Assembly (NCBI GenBank): GCA_902477915.1
Contig: CABSJA010000013.1
Span: 1-47,457, forward strand
Length of the DNA stretch: 47,457 nucleotides
Reading direction: 5' to 3'
Source of the DNA: an uncultured Veillonella sp.
GTDB lineage: Bacteria; Bacillota; Negativicutes; Veillonellales; Veillonellaceae
The position numbers and the translations under genes were made by a program. How positions within the stretch are numbered: the stretch's first letter is position 1; each line of letters starts with the position of its first letter. Under the pieces are notes generated by a model that was not told the DNA's origin, searched no databases, and was given only the letters and a program-made list of their open reading frames with translations. This document shows, in pieces, positions 33,473-40,524 of the stretch.

Positions 33473-34804
33473 ATGGATAGTGTAGATGGCCTGTTACCCA
33501 TAGGGTTTGGTCTTGTATGTATATTTTTAATTAACTTTTTTGTGGTCGCAAAGTTCTCCTTTGCTCGTCTTCGTAAAGAGCATGTTGAGGATATGGATAT
33601 CCTTTTAGAGAAGGATAGAGAGTTTTTATTAAAACTCTATCAAAATCCTGAGTATTTTTTAAATACGACGCAGTTTTTGATTTTATTCTTTATTTTGGCT
33701 CTTGCTGGTACAGGTACCTATGTATTTGATAATATCGTAGATCAACTTGTAGCGGTATTTAATGTGCATAGTACATGGATGCACTTCGTACTAGATATAC
33801 TTTTATTGTTATTAATTAGCTTAATTGTTTTAATCTTTGGTGAAATCGTACCTAAAGCATTAGGCTTATCCTTCCCAACAAAGTACGTAAATACATATTG
33901 CCGTATCGTAGTAGCGGCAGGTCGTTTGGTATATCCGTTTATTTGGATTGCTAGCAAAATCTCCACAGTTATTTTGGGCTTTTACAAAACAAAATATTTA
34001 ACAGAGCTAGACCTTGTATACTCTGAAGAAGAAATCCGTATGATGATTTCTCGAAGCCATGAAGAAGGTCAACTAGACCAAGTGGAATCTGAGTTAATCG
34101 ACAATGTATTTAACTTTGTAGACCGTAGAGCTAAAGAGGTTATGGTACCGCGTCAAGATGTAGACTGTATTTTCGTTGAAGACGGCTATGATGAAGCGAT
34201 GAAATTTATTCGCTCTAAAGCACATACCCGATACCCTCTATGTGTAGAAGATAAGGATCATATCATTGGCCTTGTTCACATTAAGGACCTCATGGAACGT
34301 CCTAATCAAGCACGTAAGGATTTGCGTAATGTAAAACGAGATATTTTAACTGTTCCAGAAGTAATGAAATTATCTACATTACTACAATACATGAGAACTC
34401 GCCGTATTTATCAAGCTGTTGTTGTAGATGAGTACGGTGGTATGGTTGGTCTCGTAGGGCTTGAAGATATTATTGAAGAGCTCGTTGGGGATATTCAAGA
34501 CGAACATGAACCACACTTACCAGCTAAAATCGCTTATGCAGATGGGTCCTTCGAGTTTGATGGCAAGGTCCTTGTAGACGAAGTAGAAGAAATGATGGAC
34601 GTTGAAATCGACGATTCCGATTCTGATACAATCGGGGGCTATGTATTTGGTCTCTTAGAACGGACGCCAATCGTTGGTGATACGGTCGATGCATTGGGAT
34701 ATACCTTTGAAGTAACACAAATGCAAGGGTATCGCGTTTCTCGTATTAAAGTAACACCTTTACCGGTAGAGGAAACAACGGAAGAAGAACATGAAGAAGC
34801 TTAA
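33473..34804 (+). CDS. CorC/HlyC-type CBS-domain membrane protein (CNNM/DUF21)
   Basis: 443 aa inner-membrane protein of the hemolysin C/CorC group, associated with magnesium or cobalt handling. An N-terminal CNNM/DUF21 region with about four membrane segments (the last two near LFGEIVPKALGLSFP) leads to a conserved EEIRMMISRSHEEGQLD. Paired CBS domains follow (VPRQDVDCIFVE, then QAVVVDEYGGMVGLVGLEDI). The C-terminal CorC_HlyC domain begins near residue 355 (DGSFEFDGKVLVDEV). AAAGGA six nt before the ATG at 33473 favours this start over 33458. It overlaps the recO-like gene by 14 nt. Confidence 0.92.
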   Translation: MDSVDGLLPIGFGLVCIFLINFFVVAKFSFARLRKEHVEDMDILLEKDREFLLKLYQNPEYFLNTTQFLILFFILALAGTGTYVFDNIVDQLVAVFNVHSTWMHFVLDILLLLLISLIVLIFGEIVPKALGLSFPTKYVNTYCRIVVAAGRLVYPFIWIASKISTVILGFYKTKYLTELDLVYSEEEIRMMISRSHEEGQLDQVESELIDNVFNFVDRRAKEVMVPRQDVDCIFVEDGYDEAMKFIRSKAHTRYPLCVEDKDHIIGLVHIKDLMERPNQARKDLRNVKRDILTVPEVMKLSTLLQYMRTRRIYQAVVVDEYGGMVGLVGLEDIIEELVGDIQDEHEPHLPAKIAYADGSFEFDGKVLVDEVEEMMDVEIDDSDSDTIGGYVFGLLERTPIVGDTVDALGYTFEVTQMQGYRVSRIKVTPLPVEETTEEEHEEA

Positions 34805-35495
34805 TGGTGGTTTTAACACACCTGCCATCGTCATTAGTCGAAAAAAACATAAGCTATACTCTGTATTTACTTTTATTACACCTAGCTTAGGACTCATTCG
34901 TGCATCCATCCCGCATAAGCGTATGATGACAATGCGTAACAGTTCCTATTTACGTCCCTTTAGTGCCATGTATATCACAGTGGTACCTGATGGTGAATAT
35001 GTAAATGTTACACAAATTGATGGTTCCTATGTGGTAGAATCATTAGATGTAAATTTAGATAATATTGCTTATGCTGCAGTGGCTAGTGAGCTCATTCAAG
35101 AACTATTTGCTATGTATGATGTAGATCGGAAGGTATTTGATACCGTTGTAAACTATTCCAAGCAAATTCGTCGTCGTAATGTACAACTGGGAACGATAAT
35201 GCTTGGATGGCAATTGCTGTCCTTAGCGGGGGTTGTGCCTAGTGCTAATGCTTTTTTACATGAGGATGGTATTGAGCCATTCTGGTTGCAGGTGCGAGAA
35301 ACCACGAATCTCAGTATTTCTCGTTCTGTGATAGCTGGATTACCACAAATTCTCGCTTATCAGTGGGGTGAAGACACGCCTATAGAACTTCCAAAAACAA
35401 TTTGGAAAGAACTTGAAAAGCTATTATTTGCATACTGCGAGCAAGAAATAGGTAAACCATTACAAAGCGTTAAGTTTTTAAATTCCATAATTTAA
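34791..35495 (+). CDS. recO: RecO-like DNA repair protein
   Basis: 234 aa. Gene order (era, CorC-like, recO) and the shape suggest RecO, a recombination mediator that loads RecA on gaps with RecR. An N-terminal OB-fold-like part contains AIVISRKKHKLYSVFTFITP, GLIRASIPHKR and a run of strands to about residue 80. A helical C-terminal part follows (SELIQELFAMYDVDRKVFDTV). The zinc-binding cysteines of many RecO proteins are missing: only one Cys is seen, near the end. The start has GGAAGAAG upstream and lies within the preceding gene, so translation is coupled. The call rests partly on context. Confidence 0.75.
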   Translation: MKKLNGGFNTPAIVISRKKHKLYSVFTFITPSLGLIRASIPHKRMMTMRNSSYLRPFSAMYITVVPDGEYVNVTQIDGSYVVESLDVNLDNIAYAAVASELIQELFAMYDVDRKVFDTVVNYSKQIRRRNVQLGTIMLGWQLLSLAGVVPSANAFLHEDGIEPFWLQVRETTNLSISRSVIAGLPQILAYQWGEDTPIELPKTIWKELEKLLFAYCEQEIGKPLQSVKFLNSII

Positions 35496-35502
35496 TGATA
35501 GT

Positions 35503-35536
35503 AAAAGGCAGTTTGAGAGATCAAACTGCCTTTTGT
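35503..35536 (+). terminator. Strong terminator after recO
   Basis: A perfect 14-bp stem (35503-35516 with 35521-35534) closed by a GAGA loop, with AAAA before and TTTT after. It may act in both directions. Confidence 0.9.
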
Positions 35537-35550
35537 TGATTCCAGCATGT

Positions 35551-35682
35551 ATGTCTGAATGGGCCATTTATTATGATGAACAAGATCAAAGGTTTCATAA
35601 AGTGAAATCGTCAATGATAGAAAAGATTATCATTGAGGTAATTGATGCTGAAAAGGGTATTTATATGATTGAAAAAAGATAA
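35551..35682 (+). CDS. Possible 43-aa small protein or gene remnant
   Basis: An open frame from ATG at 35551 to TAA at 35680-35682, beginning MSEWAIYYDEQDQRFHK and ending YMIEKR. No Shine-Dalgarno is visible and no promoter is clear between the recO terminator and this frame. It reads like an ordinary soluble protein rather than random sequence, so it may be the tail of a decayed gene. I cannot assign a family. Confidence 0.25.
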   Translation: MSEWAIYYDEQDQRFHKVKSSMIEKIIIEVIDAEKGIYMIEKR

Positions 35683-35709
35683 TGCTAATAGACATATGTG
35701 CATCTGTAG

Positions 35710-35758
35710 TTGACACTTTTGATAACAATTATTTATAATATAACAATGTTATATTATA
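35710..35758 (+). promoter_or_regulatory. Promoter with perfect 11-3-11 dyad operator
   Basis: TTGACA at 35710-35715 and TATAAT at 35734-35739, 18 nt apart. A perfect inverted repeat covers the -10 and start site: TATAATATAAC at 35734-35744, AAT, GTTATATTATA at 35748-35758. Its position is that of a repressor site. As it is AT-rich, it could also form a small hairpin in RNA, but it lies largely upstream of +1. Confidence 0.75.
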
Positions 35759-35778
35759 TGTTTTTATAGGAGGTCATT

Positions 35779-36582
35779 ATGCAGCTTTTGGGAAATCTCA
35801 AAATACATTTTCTAGCGCTCGTACTAACCGTAGTCGCTGAATTTATAGGCATAAAAAAACTAGGTCCTGTTGTATTATTGCCATTATTGTACACATTGAT
35901 TCTAGGTTTATTAATTTCTATTCCTAAATTTAAAATTTTAACCATTAAACAGATGGAAAAATCTGCTGATTATATCGGTATTGCCGTTATGATCTTGATG
36001 GTAAAAGTAGGTTTAGGTATCGGTCCAAATCTTGGTATTCTTACAAGTGCAGGATGGGCATTGTTATTACAAGAGCTTGGCCATTTCTTTGGTACGATTG
36101 TATTTGGTTTACCTGTAGCTTTGTTAGTAGGTATGCGTCGTGAAGCAGTAGGTGCTTGTTACTCTGTAGACCGTGAGCCAAACGTAGCGATTATTATCGA
36201 CAAATTCGGCTTTAGCTCTCCAGAGGGCCGTGGTGTTATGGGCATGTACATCTGTGGCGTTCTTATCGGTGCTATGTGGTCCTCCGTATTGGCTGGTATG
36301 TTGGCACAATCTGGTTGGTTCCATCCATTGGCATTGGCTATGGGCGCTGGCGTAGGTAGTGCTAGTATGATGGCTGCCGCTACAGCTCCAATCATTGCAG
36401 TATATCCAGATTATGAACAACAAATTATGGCGCTTGCTGGGGCTGCAAACTTGTTGACTACCGTTCTAGGCGTATACTTTGGTCTATTTGTTTCTTTACC
36501 TGTTATGGAAAAAACATACAATTTCTTTACAGGTCGTACACGTGAACAAGATTTAGCAGAGGAGGCAGCAAATCATGAGTAA
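35779..36582 (+). CDS. DUF3100-type multi-pass membrane protein
   Basis: 267 aa with about seven or eight hydrophobic segments. The sequence has the look of the DUF3100 family, in which no transport activity has been shown to my knowledge. Notable parts are GIGPNLGILTSAGWALLLQELGH, a loop with RREAVGACYSVDREPNVAII, and a Gly/Ala/Ser-rich helix (AMGAGVGSASMMAAATAPII) that suits a substrate path. TAGGAGG precedes the ATG. It overlaps the next membrane gene by 8 nt, and an M20 amidohydrolase follows, which suggests that it carries that enzyme's substrate. The operator above would control it. Confidence 0.75.
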   Translation: MQLLGNLKIHFLALVLTVVAEFIGIKKLGPVVLLPLLYTLILGLLISIPKFKILTIKQMEKSADYIGIAVMILMVKVGLGIGPNLGILTSAGWALLLQELGHFFGTIVFGLPVALLVGMRREAVGACYSVDREPNVAIIIDKFGFSSPEGRGVMGMYICGVLIGAMWSSVLAGMLAQSGWFHPLALAMGAGVGSASMMAAATAPIIAVYPDYEQQIMALAGAANLLTTVLGVYFGLFVSLPVMEKTYNFFTGRTREQDLAEEAANHE

Positions 36583-37036
36583 AAGCGAAAAATTAACACA
36601 ATTTGTCATCGTTATCTGTATTGCTGCTATCATCACTGCAGTAGGTAATGTAATGGATGGTAAACATCTATTTAGCGATAGCTTAGTTGGCGTAGCTATC
36701 TTAGCATTCCTTGCTACAATTGGTGCATTGCTCTCTAATTTGCCATATGCTAATAAATTACCTATGGTATTCTGGGTTTCCCTAGTCGGTGTTGTTGCAT
36801 CCTTACCAGGTATGCCTGGCCAAGAATGGATTATTGCAAAAACTAGCCAAGTTACATTCCTTGCTACTACAACACCAGTACTTGCTTATGCAGGTTTATC
36901 CTTAGGGAAAGACCTTGGTGCATTCCGTCGCTTATCTTGGCGCATTATTCCTGTTGCACTAGCTGTAACAGCAGGTACTTTCATCTGTGCCACAGCATTA
37001 GCACAATTAGTACTTCATTTAGAAGGTTTAATTTAA
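36575..37036 (+). CDS. Unrecognised membrane partner protein of DUF3100 gene
   Basis: 153 aa with about five membrane segments (for example FVIVICIAAIITAVGNV near the start, IIPVALAVTAGTFICATALA near the end). No family is recognised. Its start overlaps the DUF3100-like gene by 8 nt, with GAGGAGG at 36558-36564, so the two are probably made in fixed ratio and may form one carrier. The cytosolic loop before the last helix contains LSLGKDLGAFRRLSWR. Function is inferred from context only. Confidence 0.65.
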   Translation: MSKSEKLTQFVIVICIAAIITAVGNVMDGKHLFSDSLVGVAILAFLATIGALLSNLPYANKLPMVFWVSLVGVVASLPGMPGQEWIIAKTSQVTFLATTTPVLAYAGLSLGKDLGAFRRLSWRIIPVALAVTAGTFICATALAQLVLHLEGLI

Positions 37037-37126
37037 TACTAAATCATAATGTTAGATGTCTTAATTATGTTAAGATATACATATAGATTTATATTTAATA
37101 AGATATCTATACATTAGGATTCCATG

Positions 37127-37155
37127 ATCGACCGTATTTTATACGGTCGATTTTA
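37127..37155 (+). terminator. Hairpin between membrane pair and amidohydrolase gene
   Basis: ATCGACCGTAT at 37127-37137 pairs perfectly with ATACGGTCGAT at 37141-37151 over TTT, then TTTTA. The short U tract means it may be a weak terminator. It ends only a few nt before the AAAGGAG ribosome site (37157-37163), so it could damp or regulate expression of the amidohydrolase relative to the transporter genes. Confidence 0.6.
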
Positions 37156-37168
37156 TAAAGGAGATATT

Positions 37169-38488
37169 ATGAGCCGTATGACAAAGGAAGAAGTTAAAGA
37201 ACGTGTTTGTAAAGCTATTGTTGATGCACAACCGCGTTTACGAGAATTAGCAGAATCTATTATGGCTGAACCTGAATTAGGTTTCAAAGAGGTAAAAACC
37301 TCTAAAAAGGTTCAGGCTATGTTTGATGAACTTGGCATTTCTTATACTACAGGTCATGCACTGACAGGTGTAAAGGGTAGAATGAAAGGCCGAGATAGTA
37401 AATATACGGTTGCCATGGTTGGGGAATTAGATGCCATTCTCTGTCCTCGCCATCCTCGTGCCGATGATTTAACAGGGGCTGCCCATTGCTGTGGTCATAA
37501 TGTACAAATTACCAATATGTTTGCTGTCGCTATGGGCTTACAAGCGGTGATGGATCAACTTGCTGGCGATATCGTATTATTTGCTGTTCCAGCAGAGGAA
37601 ATGATTGAAATTGATTACCGCAATAAATTGCGTGAACAAGGAAAACTGAAATATATGGGCGGGAAGCAACAACTCATCTATGAAGGTGCTTTCGATGATA
37701 TCGATATGGCTATGCAAATGCATGTGGAGACTGCCAAAACTCCAGCTGGTGAAATGGGGCTTGGTAGTACCTCCAATGGTTTTGTATCTAAACTGATTGA
37801 ATATCACGGCAAGGTAGCTCATGCCGCTCAAGCACCGCATGAAGGCATTAATGCTCTTAATGCTGCTTTAATGGGCGTTATGGGGGTTAACTCCATTCGT
37901 GAAACTTTCAAAGAAAGCGATTATTTCAGATTCCACCCAATTATTAATCAAGGCGGTACATTGGTAAACTGTGTGCCGGATTATGTTCAAGTTGAAAGCT
38001 ATGTGCGTGCTTCTAATATTGAAGCTATTGTAGATGGCAATCATCGTGTTAACAGAGCATTAAAAGCTGGTGGCGATGCAGTAGGCGCCACATGTGTTAT
38101 CAACGACCTACCTGGCTATTTACCGATGCGTAATGATGAACGTATGAATGCTCTATTACGTGAAAATTCCAATCCTATCTTTGGTGAAGCCAATGTATAC
38201 CAAGGTCCACATATTACAGCTAGTACAGACATGGGGGACGTATCTCACTTGATGCCGGTTATCCATCCATGGGTTGGCTGTATCAGTGGTGTACTACACA
38301 GTGCAGAATACGAAATCTCTGTACCTGACGTAGCGTACATTAAAACAGCACAAGCCTTGGCTATGACAATCGTAGACTTACTATACGATGATGCATCAGG
38401 CGCTAAAGATGTATTAGACAACTTTACACCAGCATTAAACAAACAAAGCTATATTGAACTCTTAGATCGCATTGCTAAGGGTGAATAA
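37169..38488 (+). CDS. M20-family amidohydrolase (AbgB-like metallopeptidase)
   Basis: 439 aa zinc-type M20 amidase. The N-terminal catalytic part shows MVGELDAILCPRHP and the metal-binding HCCGHNVQ, then PAEEMIE with the catalytic and ligand glutamates. The dimerisation domain covers about residues 190-310 (KLIEYHGKVAHAAQAPHEGINAL). The last metal ligand is probably the His in CISGVLHSAEYE. These enzymes split N-acyl or amide bonds in the cytosol, as does AbgAB on p-aminobenzoyl-glutamate. AAAGGAG fixes the ATG at 37169 over 37124, which is inside the hairpin. It stands next to the membrane pair, which suggests import and hydrolysis of one compound. Confidence 0.88.
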   Translation: MSRMTKEEVKERVCKAIVDAQPRLRELAESIMAEPELGFKEVKTSKKVQAMFDELGISYTTGHALTGVKGRMKGRDSKYTVAMVGELDAILCPRHPRADDLTGAAHCCGHNVQITNMFAVAMGLQAVMDQLAGDIVLFAVPAEEMIEIDYRNKLREQGKLKYMGGKQQLIYEGAFDDIDMAMQMHVETAKTPAGEMGLGSTSNGFVSKLIEYHGKVAHAAQAPHEGINALNAALMGVMGVNSIRETFKESDYFRFHPIINQGGTLVNCVPDYVQVESYVRASNIEAIVDGNHRVNRALKAGGDAVGATCVINDLPGYLPMRNDERMNALLRENSNPIFGEANVYQGPHITASTDMGDVSHLMPVIHPWVGCISGVLHSAEYEISVPDVAYIKTAQALAMTIVDLLYDDASGAKDVLDNFTPALNKQSYIELLDRIAKGE

Positions 38489-38491
38489 AAT

Positions 38492-38541
38492 AAACCACCT
38501 ATCGAAGATGAATTGATTATCTTTGGTAGGTGGTTTTTAGT
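38492..38541 (+). terminator. Terminator after amidohydrolase
   Basis: AAACCACCTA at 38492-38501 pairs with TAGGTGGTTT at 38527-38536, with further pairing AAGAT/ATCTT inside, and T5 at the end. Confidence 0.87.
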
Positions 38542-38553
38542 TTAAACTCTCTA

Positions 38554-38583
38554 TTGACTTTCAAAAAAAAAACATAATAAAAT
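38554..38583 (+). promoter_or_regulatory. Promoter of two-partner secretion operon with poly(A)10 spacer
   Basis: TTGACT at 38554-38559 and TAAAAT at 38578-38583 are 18 nt apart. The spacer contains ten A in a row (38563-38572). Loss of one A would give the optimal 17 nt. Such a tract is prone to slippage, so expression may switch on and off between cells; this is inference. Confidence 0.65.
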
Positions 38584-38622
38584 ATAACAAATGAGTTTAT
38601 TTTTTACTATTAGAGGAAGTAT

Positions 38623-40488
38623 ATGAAAAAGAGAGATTTACTTTTCTGTCTTAGTTTAGCTTGTATGCTACCATTACATATTTATGGTGCAAGACCGATT
38701 GATACACAGGCACAACTAGATAGAGCGAGAGAACAGCAATTAGCGAGAGAGGCGCGGCTTGGAGAGGGACGAATTACAGTACAAACAGGTGGATTAGATA
38801 TTACATCTGGATCTTTATCATCACAAGATGGTTATACAGTACCGGCACAACAGCCAGCATATGTAGGACCATCTTTTTTTGTATCTCAAATACGTATTGT
38901 TGAAGAGCCTATTAGTCAATCTGCACAATTAACATATAATGATATGACAAATTCAACTATGGATCAGACTACGTTTGTAGATAATAGCTCTGTAGCAAGT
39001 GCACGATTGATTAAAGGTCCTTTGTATTATGAAGCTCAAAAAAAGAAACTTCAATTAGATGTACCTAAAGAATTTGGCTTTCTACGAAAAACAATTAATC
39101 CATTTATGAATCGTAGACTTACCCTTGAAGATATAAATATTTTATCTAATAGACTAAATAATGCACTAATTGAGCATGGTTATGTTACTTCTAGAATTGG
39201 TATTCCAGCTCAATCCTTAGCTTCAGGTAATTTACAATTCAATTTACAACTAGGTCGAGTAGAGTCTGTATTATATAAACCTTACGTACAGCCATTGCCA
39301 TGGGAAAATGCATTTCCTATTCGGGAAGGGGATATCTTAAATATTCGTAATATAGAGCAAGGTATAGAGCAAATGAAAAGTCTAGGCTCTCAAAATGTGT
39401 CTGTTGAGCTTGAACCTGGTTCTAAACCATTGGCTACAAATATTGTACTTGAAACGACTAAAAAGCCACCTATCCATGGGATGGTGTCCATAGATGATTC
39501 TGGATTAAAAGAAACGGGAAAACTTCAGTGGACGGCGGCCATTGGTATTGATCGTGTCTTTAATGCCAACGATTCTTTAAATTTAAGTATAAATCGAGAC
39601 GCAGCTCAAGACGGTGAGCATAAAGGTACTAGAAATCATAGTATTTCTTATTCCATACCTAGAGGAAAGGATACTTTTAGTATCTCTTATAGTGATATGA
39701 AATATCACCAAACGATTAATTCCATGGCTACTCCATTTATTAGTTCTAGCCATGCCAAGACAGTTAGAGGCTCCTGGAATCATGTATTCCATCGAGATCG
39801 AACGACTAAACGTAGTTGGGATATTATTATTAGCAAGCGTAATGCGAAAAATTATATTAATGATGTGGAGGTTGCTGTACAACGCGCCAATACAGCGTCT
39901 GTAGAATTTGGTATATCAGAACGAAGATATATTAAACAAAACACGTTATATTCAAGAGCTGCTATTAAACAAGGTGTTGGTTGGTTTGGTTCACAACCTG
40001 AATATGGTAATGGAGCACCAAGTACTCGGTTTACACAACTTTTAGTAGATGTGGATTATCAAATACCTCGTACATGGGGGCATAGACCAGCAAGCATTAC
40101 TACATCATTCCATGGACAATGGACATTAGGGGATAAACGTTTATTCTCTAGAGATATGATTAGCCTTGGTAATCGATATACCGTGCAAGGTTTTGATGGT
40201 GAGAATACATTAATGTCTGAAAGCGGTTGGTATATGCGTAATGAAGTTGCTAGTTACATTCCTAAATGGAGATCAAGTATTTATGCTAACGTAGATTTTG
40301 GCGCTGTATATGGTCCGAGTACAGATATATTAACAGGTAAATTTATTGCTGGTACTAGTTTAGGGATGAAAGGGCAGTTTAAATCTGGATTGTTTTACGA
40401 TGTGTTTGTCGGTGCCCCTTTATATAAACCAAGAGGTTATAGAACAGACTCTGTAACTACAGGTTTCCAAGCTGGTATACGATTCTAA
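38623..40488 (+). CDS. TpsB/CdiB-type outer-membrane transporter (ShlB/FhaC family)
   Basis: 621 aa Omp85-superfamily porin of two-partner secretion, which exports its TpsA partner across the outer membrane. Order: signal peptide (about 1-22, ending IYGA), a Gln/Arg/Glu-rich helix that may plug the pore (QAQLDRAREQQLAREARLGE), POTRA domains (about 85-290, with RLTLEDINILSNRLNNALIE and GYVTSRIGIPAQ), and a 16-strand barrel. The conserved L6 loop motif is VQGFDGE, close to V-R-G-F/Y. The last residue is Phe, as in most outer-membrane barrels. The partner gene starts 36 nt after its stop with no terminator between. GAGGAAG precedes the ATG. Confidence 0.94.
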   Translation: MKKRDLLFCLSLACMLPLHIYGARPIDTQAQLDRAREQQLAREARLGEGRITVQTGGLDITSGSLSSQDGYTVPAQQPAYVGPSFFVSQIRIVEEPISQSAQLTYNDMTNSTMDQTTFVDNSSVASARLIKGPLYYEAQKKKLQLDVPKEFGFLRKTINPFMNRRLTLEDINILSNRLNNALIEHGYVTSRIGIPAQSLASGNLQFNLQLGRVESVLYKPYVQPLPWENAFPIREGDILNIRNIEQGIEQMKSLGSQNVSVELEPGSKPLATNIVLETTKKPPIHGMVSIDDSGLKETGKLQWTAAIGIDRVFNANDSLNLSINRDAAQDGEHKGTRNHSISYSIPRGKDTFSISYSDMKYHQTINSMATPFISSSHAKTVRGSWNHVFHRDRTTKRSWDIIISKRNAKNYINDVEVAVQRANTASVEFGISERRYIKQNTLYSRAAIKQGVGWFGSQPEYGNGAPSTRFTQLLVDVDYQIPRTWGHRPASITTSFHGQWTLGDKRLFSRDMISLGNRYTVQGFDGENTLMSESGWYMRNEVASYIPKWRSSIYANVDFGAVYGPSTDILTGKFIAGTSLGMKGQFKSGLFYDVFVGAPLYKPRGYRTDSVTTGFQAGIRF

Positions 40489-40524
40489 ATAGTTTGAGTA
40501 TATGTATTAATAGAGAGAGTAATT

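Noticed and set aside
38874..38880. T7 tract inside tpsB as a second phase-variation site
   Set aside because: Seven bases is common in AT-rich coding DNA; the frame is intact and the A10 promoter tract is a much better candidate.
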